A stretch of 64,000 nucleotides of DNA. It comes from Bemisia tabaci. Taxonomy: Eukaryota; Arthropoda; Insecta; Hemiptera; Aleyrodidae. A program made the position numbers and the translations under genes. This document shows, piece after piece, positions 23,090 to 34,400 of this stretch. The notes beneath the pieces were generated by a model. That model did no database searches and had not been told where the DNA came from. It saw nothing but the letters and a program-made list of their open reading frames with translations. The DNA lies in NCBI RefSeq assembly GCF_918797505.1, contig NC_092793.1, forward strand, positions 682,001 to 746,000, written 5' to 3'. Position 1 is the first letter of the stretch. Every line of letters begins with the position of its first letter.

Positions 23090-24245
23090 CATGGCAGGAA
23101 CACAGATTAGTCCAGATAGGCCAGATCGCTAACATCGGCGGAGGAGCGTAGAGTACCTGTATAGCGTGACTAATCTGTGGAGCGTGAGTAGTTTTGTGAG
23201 CGCCATTGGCGGGAAAATCCATGGGCATTTAAAACTAGGAACCAAAACTGAAATTTTGGCTATTTTCAGCAGATTTTCGGCGGGAGAATACTTCTTTTTC
23301 AGATTTTTGTGGGATGAAACGTTCCGAAGAATTCAAGAATTAGTTTCTCAGTAGAATTTATGTGGTTCAATATTTCCAGATTAAATAATTAAGGTGGAAA
23401 TAAATAAAGAAGGAGAATTAATTAAAATACGAGTAAACAAGGCTAAAAATTATTGAAACACTAAAAGGTAAGACGTTTCGAGCTGCTTCCAGCTCATTTT
23501 CAGCTGCAAAAACACATAAAAACAAGTAAAAAATTGAGTGGCGACCTGACCTCAGCCGTTATCACGTAACCACTCATAATAACGGCTGGGGTCAGGTCGC
23601 CACTCAATTTTTTACTTGTTTTTATGTGTTTTTGCAGCTGAAAATGAGCTGGTAGCAGCTCGAAACGTCCTGCCTTTAAGTGTTTCAATAATTTTTAGCC
23701 TTGTTTACCCGTATTTTAATTAATTCTCCTTCTTTATTCGTATAATCGGGCTATGTTTTTGTGCTTTATCGGTGGAAATAAACAAATCAGAGTTCATCTG
23801 TATACTGAGTAGATAACATTATTGAAAAAATTTGCAGATTATAATATATCATATTTTTGAAGTTTAAAGCCTTAGAAACCGAAAATTAAAGCAAAATCCT
23901 GCCAAAAATGAGACTTTTGGTTCCTAGTTTTGAATTCCCGCCAGGCCCCCATGAGAGCAGTTAATTGCTACCAACTGTTGTAAGAATATTGAAACAGAAT
24001 ACTTAGCATAACAGTACTTGATAAAATCTTATTTGATCAAAAACCATTATTATACATTACTATCTATACTTTATTAAAGCTTTATAATCAGAATCAAGAG
24101 GAAATTTCTCTCAATCCGGTCAAGTCCTTTCACTACTGGTAGTGCCATCAATTTTCTAAAGTTGCCTAACTTGAAGCAAAATTACTCACGCTTTCTCAGC
24201 ATTGGCTAAATTGGATGTTAGCGATCTGGACTAATCTGTGGGCAG
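23090..24245. repeat. interrupted inverted repeat around a 336-bp palindrome
   Basis: Outer arms match in inverted form: CACAGATTAGTCCAGAT at 23101 against ATCTGGACTAATCTGTG near 24222, and AAAACTAGGAACCAAAA near 23230 against TTTTGGTTCCTAGTTTT near 23912. The arms are diverged. A solitary TAGAGTACCTGTATAG terminus lies at 23149. No coding evidence. Confidence 0.6.
23403..23738. repeat. 336-bp near-perfect palindrome
   Basis: Left arm from AATAAAGAAGGAGAATTAAT, right arm ending ATTAATTCTCCTTCTTTATT, centred near 23570. The stem runs about 160 bp with few mismatches. It is flanked by a 12-bp direct repeat GGTGGAAATAAA (about 23393-23404 and 23771-23782), a possible target duplication. Confidence 0.75.
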
Positions 24246-24884
24246 GAATAAAGATTACATTTTCACCGATTGCAAAGATTATAATCTGGAATGGACCAGG
24301 GCATTACGGGTTCGGCAAGGAACAAACGGAATGAGAGAAGGAACGGAGAAAGGAATCTGAGAATGGGCCGATCAAAGATTACAAAAAACGTTCAATTTCT
24401 GGAATCTTTATTAGAGTCCCTTTATACCCAGAGTTACGACAACTCGATTATCAGCTGACTGGCAGCCGGCCTTGGCTGGCCATGGAAGCCGAAACGAGTG
24501 CACCCAAACGAACGATATTGAGGGATAAGGATCAGGAATCCTGCGATGTCTGTCACACAAAAACAACAACATCAACAAAGTGATCAATTAAAAAGAAAAT
24601 GAGATTGGTTTGTGAATAATTTCTTAATCTATTTTCATTTTGGACCTATGGAAATAACAATTTACTCTTGATAAACCACAATTAGGTAATATTTTCATTA
24701 TTCTTGTTCACATTCTAGGTACCGCCATCTTGGTGCACTCGTTTCGGCCTCCATGAGCGAGAACCAATCAGAATTGGATTTTTTTTTAGGCCACTTTCAG
24801 CCCAATATTGGCCCAACCAAAAGTGAGTTGTCGTAACTCTGGGTATAAAGGGACTCTAATCTTTATTCCCGTTTGTGACTCTAC
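24236..24884. mobile_element. GGGAATAAAGATTAC element, copy A, split by a MITE
   Basis: Left part carries AATAAAGATTACATTTTCAC and a block ending in TCTTTAT. The right part resumes with ATCTTTATTCCCGTTTGTGA at 24859 after the MITE 24412-24858. Comparison with the copy at 25836-28052 shows it is an otherwise ~200-bp element with CACAAACGGGAATAAAG-type inverted ends. The left end is worn. Confidence 0.7.
24412..24858. mobile_element. hAT-like MITE, copy A
   Basis: 447 bp, ends TAGAGTCCCTTTATACCC and its complement, bounded by the perfect 8-bp duplication ATCTTTAT (24404-24411 and 24859-24866). This fits the nTnnnnAn preference of hAT insertions. The subterminal inverted match continues (AGAGTTACGACAACTC). 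Nearly identical to the copy at 25957-27983. A 61-codon ORF in it is not considered a gene. Confidence 0.88.
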
Positions 24885-25132
24885 GAGGATTAAGCACTTT
24901 GAGAAGGAAAGAGGCGTTAAAAAGTTGCCACGAGCGCACTGGTAATCGACCGATGACCATTGACTATTCGGATGCTATCTCGTAGATTGGCGCGGGAATT
25001 TCGAAAAAACAGTAGGATTGTAATTTTTAAAGTCGGATATTAAAAAAATTTAAGTTGAGTGAAACATTAATTTTTTTTTTGTTGAAAAACATTAGTTGAA
25101 CAGAATGCCACTAATTAATTAAAGAGCTGATG

Positions 25133-25300
25133 ACCTAACCTAACCTAACCTAGCCTAGCCTAACCTAACCTAACCTAACCTAACCTAACCTAACCTAACC
25201 TAACTTAACCCAACCTAACCTAACCTAACTTAACCTAGCCTCACCTAACCTAACCTAACCTAACTTAACCTAACCTAACCTAACCTAACCGAACCTAACC
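25133..25300 (-). repeat. interstitial (TTAGG)n telomere-type array
   Basis: About 33 units of TAACC (TTAGG on the other strand), with a few variants such as TAGCC and TAACT. TTAGG is the ancestral arthropod telomere repeat. The array is internal here, followed by an unrelated tandem pair. Confidence 0.9.
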
Positions 25301-25455
25301 GCTAAGTCAGTAAAAGTCGCTAATTTAGCTAACTATTTTCAATATTAATTTAATTGTTGTGAAAATGAGTTTTGACCTAACCGCTAAGTCAGTAAAAGTC
25401 GCTGATTGAGCTAACTATTTTCAATATTAAATTAATTGTTGTAAAAATGAGTTTT
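25296..25455. repeat. ~80-bp tandem duplication beside the TTAGG array
   Basis: Two copies of a unit starting ACCTAACCGCTAAGTCAG and running through AGCTAACTATTTTCAATATT to AAAATGAGTTTTG, differing at a few bases. Confidence 0.85.
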
Positions 25456-25522
25456 GTGACTTATTTGGACGAAGAATCATGATTGGGGGATTTTACAGAT
25501 TGGAAAAAAAAAAATATTCCTA

Positions 25523-25604
25523 TGACGGGGATCGAATTCGACATCTCCTCGGTGGCAGACAAGTGCCCTGCCCTACCCGTTGGACCACCGGAGCGGATGA
25601 GGGT
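25523..25604 (-). repeat. tRNA-Gly-like segment (SINE-type or tRNA pseudogene)
   Basis: On the minus strand, GGTGGTCCAACGGGTAGGGC fits an A box and GTCGAATTCGATCCCC a B box. GCC stands at the anticodon position between CTTGTCT and ACCGAG. A run of T directly downstream (complement of 25505-25514) would stop RNA polymerase III. Stem mismatches suggest a tRNA-derived repeat, not a working gene. Confidence 0.5.
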
Positions 25605-26265
25605 GCAATGGAAATAAGTAGTATATAATAGAGTACCTTTATAGACAGAGTATGGCCATTCGTATCTTTTTACTACAGGAAAACTGTTCCGCTTTTTGAT
25701 TGGTCAACGAGTTTTTAGGCTTCATGATGCTCTTAGGGCCGTAAATAAATAGAGTCCCTTTATACTGAGAGTCAAGACAATTTGAATCCATTTCTGATTG
25801 GTTCCCGTATTTTAGGCCTCCACAGTGTCACAAACGGGAATAAAGATTACATTTTCACCAATTGCAAAGATTATAATCTGGAATGGACCAGGGAATTACG
25901 GGTTCGGCAAGGAACAAACGGAATGAGAGGAGGAACGGAGAAAGGCATTTGAGAATTAGAGTCCCCTAGTAGCAGAGTTATATAAAAAATTTGTTTTTAA
26001 AAGTATAAACCGTAAATAACCACAAGCTAAAGAATATTCATTGTTTATGTAATGGATGTAAAGTTTTTTAGTTAAAAGTTTACATTATCAATACGCTTCT
26101 TATGTGACCCTTAGTATAAAAGTTATATAACCAAATTCAAACAGTGTATAAAATGAATTTTCATTATTCTTCCTGGCTGGTAGCGCACTCTAGTTATGAA
26201 GTGTGCAAGTTTTCATATGCGATACTATGGTGGATCATCGTAGAGTTGTGACTTACCTTAAATCC

Positions 26266-26354
26266 GCGGCGTCCTAGTCGGGATTAGAACCCACACCTCG
26301 GGATGAAGTTGCAATCCGAAGTCCAGTACTTTACCACCAGACCAGCCAGGCTTG
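26266..26354 (-). repeat. tRNA-like segment
   Basis: On the minus strand, TGGTCTGGTGGTAAAGTACT gives an A box and GGGTTCTAATCCCGAC a B box, with a possible long variable arm between. Likely a tRNA-derived portion of a SINE inside the layer-5 insertion. Confidence 0.45.
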
Positions 26355-27075
26355 ATATGGATGGGCCCCTAAATTCAATCTCTTAACTATCGCAGGCCTC
26401 TGAGTCCGTAATATGTTTGTTTATTGACGGATTCTTATGATATTTTACCAGACTTTATTATTTATTATTTATTTATCTATTGTTTTTTATTTAATGATGT
26501 AATTTCTTCATTTTCATTTTTTTTAACTCTCTGTCATTTTTTTAGCTCTCTCTTTTTTTTAACTATCATGTTTTTTAACTATCATTTTTCCTAACTCTCT
26601 CTATTTTTTTTTAACTCTCATTTTTTTAACTCTCTCTCTCTCTATTTTTTTTTAACTTTATAATTGCGTCTTTTTCCAGTTTTAATTATTTGGGCCTTTT
26701 TCTAGTTTGAATTTATGTCGATGTATTTATGTTATTTATTTATTATTATTTTCATTTCCTTTTTTCTTTTAAATTTTTATAATATTAATTTAAACATTTT
26801 AAAAAAATTAAAATTTTTAAAATAATATTTAATAATATGTTTAAAATATTAACAAAAATAATTATGATATACTTTAAAAATATTATAAAATATTATTTTA
26901 AAAATTTTAATTTTTTATATTTTTAATATATTTTTAAAATGTTTTAAAAATATTCATTGATTGTATTTCAAAAGTATTTTTGAAAATATTTTAAAAATAC
27001 ATGAAAAACATTTTAAAAATATATTAAATTTCAATATTTTTGAAATATTTTTAAAATATTGCTGTCTAACTGGGC

Positions 27076-27123
27076 AGGGTTATGAGCCAGACACGCTACC
27101 AACTGAGGTAACAGGGCTCCTCG
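27076..27123 (-). repeat. tRNA-Met-like 5' half
   Basis: On the minus strand, GCCCTGTTACCTCAGTTGGT then AGCGTGTCTGGCTCATAACC resembles the D arm and CAT anticodon arm of an elongator tRNA-Met. The T arm is missing and the sequence runs into AT-rich DNA. A fragment, not a gene. Confidence 0.45.
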
Positions 27124-28564
27124 GATTTGTGCCGAAATATCCCCTTTTAACTCGTCTCGGAGCCACTAATACCTCTAATAATACCTATCCCACGCAGTCT
27201 GAGAGTCGAGGGTGTTCATTGAAATGAGATCATCATCATCATTCATGAAAATGAGATAGGTTTACGTTAAAGTCATTCAGGTCATTTATATAACAGTTAT
27301 ATTAAGCAAATTAAGCAAAAGGATACTATGCGTATAAAGAAAATTTATAAAAACCCTTCCTCAATTATATGAATTTTATATAAACGTTATCTTCTGAAAA
27401 TATGAATAATTATTTTCATGGGCATTTTATATAAAACTTATATACACGATACATAAACTTTAGTTAAAATGGTGCTTATATAACCGGTATTAATTCCTTA
27501 TACGTTTGTTAGGAAGGGGAAAGTGAATCATGCTACTAGGGTCCCTTTATACCCAGAGTTAAGACAACTCGATTATCAGCTGACTGGCAGCCGGCCTTGG
27601 CTGGCCATGGAGGCCGAAACGAGTGCACCCAAACGAACGATATTGAGGGATAAGGATCAGGAATCCTGCGATGTCTGTCACACAAAAACAACAACATCAA
27701 CAAATTGATCAATTAAAAAGAAAATGAGATTGGTTTGTGAATAATTTCTTAATCTATTTTCATTTTGGACCGAAGGAAATAACAATTTACTCTTGATAAA
27801 CCACAATTAGGTAATATTTTCCTAATATTTTCATTATTCTTGTTCACATTCGAGGTACCGCCATCTTGGTGCACTCGTTTCGGCATCCATGAGCGAGAAC
27901 CAATCAGAATTGGATTTTTTTTTAGGCCACTTTCAGCCGAGCCAAAAGTGAGTTGTCTTAACTCTGGGTATAAAGGGACTCTATTGAGAATGGGCCGATC
28001 AAAGATTACGAAAAACGTTCAATTTCTGTAATCTTTATTCCCGTTTGTGACATCCATGAGCCGAATTGTCTTGACTCTCAGTATAAAGGGACTCTATAAA
28101 TAAACAAACAAGATGGCGACTCACCGTAACATCGATAAGAAGCTAAATTTGACAAAAATTTCAATTATACGACAGTAACAATTTAAACTAGCATATCTAC
28201 GAATAACACACGAAAAAAAACGAAAACAATTTGTTAAATCGCCTTTAACCCTTATCACAGGAGAATGTAAGATGTGCATAACCTCAATCTTGCTTGCTGA
28301 GATCAGCCATCTTGTTTGTTTATTTACGGCCCTAAGAGCATCGTGTCAGCCTATTCGCTCGTGACCAATGAAAAACCGGAACAGAAATGGCCATACTCTG
28401 TTTATAAAGGTACTAAGGGTAGCGTTAAATGGGCCTGTTGCACCAATTTTTTTTTATTGCTTTAATCGAAAGACCTAAGGCTCCTGATGTCACAGGAATT
28501 TTCCCGGAGTTTTTTGATCACCGGAAACCCCCAAAAAATCAACTTAAAAACGCCTCAGAATTTG

Positions 28565-29895
28565 GATTTTCAAAACGGTCGTTTCGGGTCCGCCATACTT
28601 GTGACGTGAAATGATATGACAGACCTGGTTTCTTCATCACTTACAATGTATTTTCCCGTAAGGAAATGGCAGCCGCTTTTCAAATGCAAATATCGAGTCA
28701 ATCGCTAATTTTTTGATCAAAATTGAAAGCAGAAATGGATTCCTCGTACGTTTAAATGGTTAAAACCTTCATTTGATAAATAAGAACCGACGGGATAAAC
28801 CCTATTTTTAAGGAAGACTGTAGTCAATGGGCGATTGTTTACATCTGCTTAGTGATAACAGACATGGACATTAGCTCAATATTTGGCCATTTTCATGAGT
28901 TTTTACTTGTTTGTCACTATTTGAAGGTAAGTTTATTTTGTAAATCAATTGTCTAGTGTCTTAGGATCATGTTAAAAGCTGTAAAGGTATACTTTGTTAC
29001 TTATTAATTCAGAACACACTCCGGCAGTCCAACGCTCAAACCTGGATGTAGCGAGTCAGTTGTTATATCTTACTATTTCACCCTTTAATGCTTCACTGAA
29101 GACACCAAAATGATAGTATCAATCATTGATGATAAAAAAAACTTACCTTTGACAATACTGATGAGATGAGGAGACCGGTATGTTTTAGCTGGAGGCAAGG
29201 AAAGTAGACGTAGGATCCTTCTTCGATTACCAGACTTTATCGATAAATTTTTCTGTATAGTGTTACATTTAAAACACACAGGATTTTAAAATAACATAAG
29301 TTTATAAAACGTGGGAACGTTCTGAATGATATTGAGATGTTTGTTGAAGAGTTAAGAATGATTTACACGCATTGAGAGAACATCCAGGGTTTGAGCGTTG
29401 GACTGCCGGAGTGTGTTCTGAATAAATAAGTAACAAAGTATACCTTTACAGCTTTTAACATGATCCTAAGACACTAGACAATTGATTTACAAAATAAACT
29501 TACCTTCAAATAGTGACAAACAAGTAAAAACTCATGAAAATGACCAAATATTGAGCTAATGTCCATGTCTGTTATCACTAAGCAGATGTAAACAATCGCC
29601 CATTGACTACAGTCTTCCTTAAAAATAGGGTTTATCCCGTCGGTTCTTATTTATCTAATGAAGGTTTTAACCATTTAAACGTACGAGGAATCCATTTCTG
29701 CTTTCAATTTTGATCAAAAAATTAGCGATTGACTCGATATTTGCATTTGAAAAGCGGCTGCCATTTCCTTACGGGAAAATACATTGTAAGTGATGAAGAA
29801 ACCAGGTCTGTCATATCATTTCACGTCACAAGTAGTCACAAGCATAGAATCCACCAATCACAAGTATGGCGGTTGAAAAGCGACCGTTTTGAATG
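28565..29895. repeat. palindromic element, 480-bp arms
   Basis: Left arm 28565-29048 and right arm 29381-29895 pair closely: CATACTTGTGACGTGAAATG, ATTTTCCCGTAAGG and CAACGCTCAAACCTGGATG against their complements. The ~330-bp loop is unrelated. The right arm holds a short extra insertion near 29832-29862. No target duplication resolved. Confidence 0.8.
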
Positions 29896-30236
29896 GGTCG
29901 GTTCCAAAAACAGCTTTTTTTTGAGTTTGAGAGGTCATTTCAAGGTTTTTTAGTAGCGCCATCGTTCTTTTCGTGAAATTTGCCATAAGAATCAGGCATC
30001 AATTTGCAAATCCCCGCACCTTGCAACAGGCCCATTGTTGTTGAAAAGAAGATGCATCGTTGACCGGTGACCGACGCGGACGGTTGCTGGGGATTCTGCA
30101 ACTTTTCATGCCTCTTTCCTTCTCAAAGAGCAAACATCTTCTAGATTGGGGGTGTTGTCTCAAAGACATAAAGACGGAGTGCTCGTATCTAAAAGCATGG
30201 GGAAAAAGTGAAGCCTGGTTTGGCGCTGGGTGCTTG

Positions 30237-30630
30237 TAGAGTACCTGTATAGGGAGAGTAGCGAGAGTAGCGACAGATCTGAAACTCCGAAAGTCCATCA
30301 GGCCTTCACCGATGCCTCCGCGAATAAAGGTAGGGCCCAAAAGGGCAGCCAACCTATGAATTTCAATTATCCAGAGCGATTTACTGATACTATTGTTACG
30401 AACCGTCCTTTATTAAGCACGTGTTTGACTCAGTTTTTGCATAAATTTACTCAATTTCGCGGAAGAACGCTCATTTCTGTACATTCTTGGCCATCTTGGT
30501 TAGAATTGGAATCTGCAGACTGGCAGTGAAATTTTGTGCGTTAGAAGTTGGTTAGAGGTTAGGCTGCACTTTTGGGCCCTAAGCCCTCCATGAACCGATC
30601 TGTCGCTACTCTCCCTATACAGGTACTCTA
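30237..30630. mobile_element. hAT-like MITE, TAGAGTACC type
   Basis: 394 bp with ends TAGAGTACCTGTATAGGGAG and its complement, bounded by the perfect 8-bp duplication GGTGCTTG (30229-30236 and 30631-30638). Same terminal family as layer 1 of the nested stack. The 99-codon ORF starting at 30230 spans the junction and is not a gene. Confidence 0.88.
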
Positions 30631-31352
30631 GGTGCTTGTGTGAGTGTGTAAATGAGCGCGGGAATCCATGGCGGCAAACGGAAATTTGATTTGAACTTGT
30701 CCTCTTGATTTTTCCACATTTCTTCTTCGAATCGTATTTTAAATGCCTAAAACGAATATATTAAGAAAGTTGGCCTGCTTTTGCTCGGTAACAGGCAGTA
30801 ATCTCAGATAAAGTTAGTTTTTCTTTTGCTCATGGTGGTTCTGCAGGTTCAAACAGGCCGTTCGGGCGTTACAGTTGTAGATGACTGTTACTCCCAAATG
30901 AAATTAATCGGTCGACGACGGACCAAAACTAACCTAAAGTTAAAAAAATATGAGTGGGTAAGTGAATTTGGGCAAAAATCAACCTAGAATACTTTGTTTC
31001 CGCAATTTTATTTAGTTCCCGCCCTACATTTGAATTTCTAACTTGTCCCGATTTCGCCGCCAATCCTCTAGCCAATCGTAGAGGTGGTTGAAAAGAAGCT
31101 TCATTTTTTGCTTTTAGCCCTCCGTCTTTTTTATGTCTTTGTGTCAAGTTGGTCTGGCTTCTTAACCCTGTTTACGAACACCGAACACGTGCCTTTAAAA
31201 CCGTAACCGTAACCGAAAACAATGTGTAATGCAGATATAAAGTTCTTCAAGTCGTGTGGTATGATCTATCTAAGGCTACTGTAAATAGGTTTTTGTATAT
31301 AATATTTTTTTTTTCTTGTGATCTAAAGTTATTTAAGTAGTGCTCTATCGTC

Positions 31353-31480
31353 ATGTCTGGGAGGAAGGTGCCTCAAAACTTGTCACACCTAGTGCACGGA
31401 GTAAAATTTTATGACATTGAACCAGTTTCAATTACGAACCTGTGCTTTAATGAAAGTCTACGCTCTCTTGCTGTCAGCAG
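31353..31480 (+). CDS. UTP4: UTP4 exon 1 (start codon)
   Basis: 128 bp, 42 codons plus two bases. It opens MSGRKVPQNLSHLVHGVKFY and ends LRSLAVS with the Arg codon split AG|G across the junction. The donor is CAGCAG|GTATTA. In the family the short N-terminus runs into VRFF/VKFY and then LAVSR, so the start is well placed. No TATA box stands out upstream. Confidence 0.9.
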
Positions 31481-34400
31481 GTATTAGATTCATGTATTTT
31501 TTTCTTTTGTAGAAATTCAGCAGTTTGTCCTGGCCTCAGCATATGGTCATAATGGTGTGTTACAAATGCATGCATAGAATTCGACTTCTTTTATCCGTAG
31601 CGTAGGCAAGTACATAAGTGATATGACATCTCACCGTGTGAAAGATGTCAGCAGCCCGACCATGGACTTATCGCCTCCATTGATAATGATAGGACTTGGC
31701 TCCATTCCAATGGAATACCCATCGAGGATGATCATAGACCTGGATCTATGTAAAGAGCTTTACCTAGGAAAGCTTTTCCATTGCTCATGGGTCGATGGAA
31801 CTGCTCGATTCCATCGAAATTGAGGTTAGGGCTCTTATTTTGTTCACATGCTTCTCACTCGTCTGTCGTCGAAGTTGATTTGGTTCAAGCTATTAGTTGA
31901 AACCGAAATCTTGAGGCTAGTGTATCTCCCGCAGTTAATATTTTCCAAGCTGCTTCTTTTTCTGCGATAAATGCATCTAGGATGGTGATTGGTTGAAATC
32001 AATTTCCTCTTTTCAGTTAATGGTCTAACTTCGTCCGCCTTTCCATGGCTGTTCCATTGAGGTCCATGGTCACAGAAATTCCAGTGATGGAACTGCCATG
32101 GAACAAACCAGTGTTTCCATTGGCGGGAGCCATAGAAGTCTGTGGTGTGGCCGTAAGTAGACCATTTGGGTGGCACCAGGTGAGTATTTTCACCCCACAA
32201 GCAGGAACCTGGAAGGAATTGCCTTGAGGAAGGCATCTAATGAAAACTCAGTAGACTAGTTTGGTAACTACGGCATTTGATGTAACATCTAACTCTGTGG
32301 TTCAAACCAGAGCAAATAACATATAGGTGTCGTCAGCTAATTTGACGGTTGTTTACTTTTGGTTTGCAAGCGCCAACGATGAATTTGGGCCTCTGAACAA
32401 AGCGGCGTTCGCTACTATCCACACTGAAAACATCAGTCTCATGATCCTATCGTAAAAAAAATACTTTTTAGTTATGATTTGCGACTTTTTTGTGGTTGTG
32501 ATTTTTGTAAGGCTAAAAATTAAAGTATTACAAGGTTTGAAAGTATTTAAAAACTTATCTAAGCTTGTATTCTTGCTTCTGAGAGAGTCAGATGTTTTCA
32601 TGTGGATAGTAATGATGCGAAAACGCCTGCAAACCGAAAGTAAACAACCGTCAACTTAGCTGATGACACCTCCAACCTCATTTACAAATTCTGTGATGAG
32701 TTAATTTTGTTATTTTACTACCATTTAGTCATTGGCAAGTCATACTTAAATCAATCACGAACTCATCAAAATATAGAAATTTTGATTGCAAGAAATGCTG
32801 AGAAGCATTTTACCATCATAGCATAAATCAAAGGTTACATGAGGACCTTTCCGGCCAAATAGCTTATGCCCATGTCAACGCTGCTAAGATTGTGCAACTT
32901 TTCCTTTTTCTTACCAGTAACCAAAATCACCCTCAATTTAAAAAACCCGCTCAGAACAGGGAGGCTCAGTGCCTCCCACAGGGTTGCCACGGTCAGGGAA
33001 TTCAGGGAAAACCTGGAAAAGTCAGGGAAAAAAACAGTGCTCTGGAAAACCTGGTAAAGTCAGGGAATTTGACCAAAAACAGCTGATAGTCAGGGAAAAA
33101 TTGACAATTTTCACGAGTTGCTTAAAATCTTTCTTTTTTCGGTTTTGAACGCAACATAAATTGAGATGAAGTGGCATATCTCGCGATGCATTCAAGAGTT
33201 AAATTATACAGCCGTATTTGGTTGCCAACGCAACAAGCAACGCAAATTGGAATGCCCAGTTTTTGTGTGTATTTTTGAAATTTCAACTACTACCGATGAC
33301 TAACCACTAACCGCTTAATTTTCTTCTTTAAAGTAATTCGAGTGTCTAGGATTATTGCAAACGCAAAGCATCAAAGTTCTTGAAAAATAAACCATTTAAA
33401 GCTCACTTTAAAAATAGGTGTTTGAAAAATCCTGGGAAGGGAGAGATAAATAGAGAAACGAACACCAGGGGAGACCCTTTTTTTTAGAGTGTTTCTTCAA
33501 AAGAACAATCGTTCAAAAGTTTTCATTTCTAAAACAATTATTGGGTTGCTCAAGAAAGTCAAAAGCATCAAAATTAAAAGAAAAAGTTAACAACCCTTTT
33601 TGTATTTCCAAATGTTCTACAGTTAATTTCTGACTCCTTAGCTTAAGCGCGTTTCCAATGAGACGCTATGTACGTGCAAACCTATTAGACAGAGAAAAAA
33701 TTCGGGCATTTTCGGGCGAGTCGAGGATTGCAACGTCGGATCCCGGCGAGGAGCCGCTGGGTCAGCGCTAAGCTCACCGGGGTATTGTTCCCATTGTGTC
33801 CACGCCGGGTCTTCACCTGGCGGCCGGACCCTTGTCATTAAGGCCCTCTGGCCACTGGTGGACCAAAAATTGCACACCAATTTTTTTATCTTTAGTGAAT
33901 TTTTCCTTCATTTCAACGGATTCGGATTCAACTTGCAATCCTGATGAAAAATATGTACAATTGTAGGTAAGTATAATGGTAAGTTATTGTATAACAGAAC
34001 TTTTTGGATATTTTGGAAAGCGCTGAAGGAATTCGCGAGTTTTGTAATACAATAATTTACCATTATATTTACCTATAATTATACAGGGTGATCCTAAAGT
34101 CCCTTCCACCCCCTCTAAATTTTTACCTAATTGAGGTAAAGATGTAAAACTTGGGGGATAATCCTAGGTCAAAGGGAGCTACTTTTTGGCCCCCCTAAAA
34201 TTTTCAGGGGTCCCCCTTGGGGGGGGGGGGGGCAACGGCCCCCAACTTTTAGTTTTCGAATGGGAAGACCCCCTTTGTGATAGCTCGTTCAAAAGAGCAT
34301 AAAAAAAGAAAACCTTTCGGGCAAGCCTGAAGTCAATATCTCAAACCGTTTCAAAATGGCGGCCGGTTAAAGTTCAAAATGGCCGAAAATTCACACCGGT

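Larger units (their letters stand above)
25965..27540. mobile_element. nested stack, layer 5 (innermost): AT-rich 1.6-kb insertion
   Basis: Perfect 10-bp inverted ends CCTAGTAGCA and TGCTACTAGG, with an apparent 4-bp duplication GTCC on both sides. Inside are TATATAA-rich flanks, polypyrimidine runs (26510-26660), a TTTAAAATATT-rich segment (26770-27060) and two tRNA-like stretches on the minus strand. No ORF that looks real. Class unknown. Confidence 0.7.
25957..27983. mobile_element. nested stack, layer 4: hAT-like MITE copy B
   Basis: Same element as 24412-24858, here bounded by the 8-bp duplication TTGAGAAT (25949-25956 and 27984-27991). The first eight bases are separated from the rest by a 1.6-kb insertion (25965-27540). 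Confidence 0.85.
25836..28052. mobile_element. nested stack, layer 3: GGGAATAAAGATTAC element, copy B
   Basis: Inverted ends TGTCACAAACGGGAATAAAG and its complement. The left half (to 25956) and right half (from 27984) together align with copy A at 24236-24884. Split by layer 4. Confidence 0.8.
25750..28096. mobile_element. nested stack, layer 2: TAGAGTCCC hAT-like MITE
   Basis: Ends TAGAGTCCCTTTATACTGAG and its complement, bounded by the 8-bp duplication TAAATAAA (25742-25749 and 28097-28104). Without the inner insertions it would be only about 130 bp. Confidence 0.85.
25629..28417. mobile_element. nested stack, layer 1 (outermost): TAGAGTACC element
   Basis: Left end TAGAGTACCTTTATAGACAG and right end CTGTTTATAAAGGTACT are inverted partners. 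GGCCATACTCTG and its complement follow inside. Sequence matching this element resumes at 28105 (ACGGCCCTAAGAGCATCGTG near 28325 pairs with the block before 25742). A clean target duplication is not visible, so the right boundary is approximate. Confidence 0.75.

Noticed and set aside
30230..30529. 99-codon ORF upstream of UTP4
   Set aside because: Starts in the target duplication and lies entirely within a 394-bp MITE.
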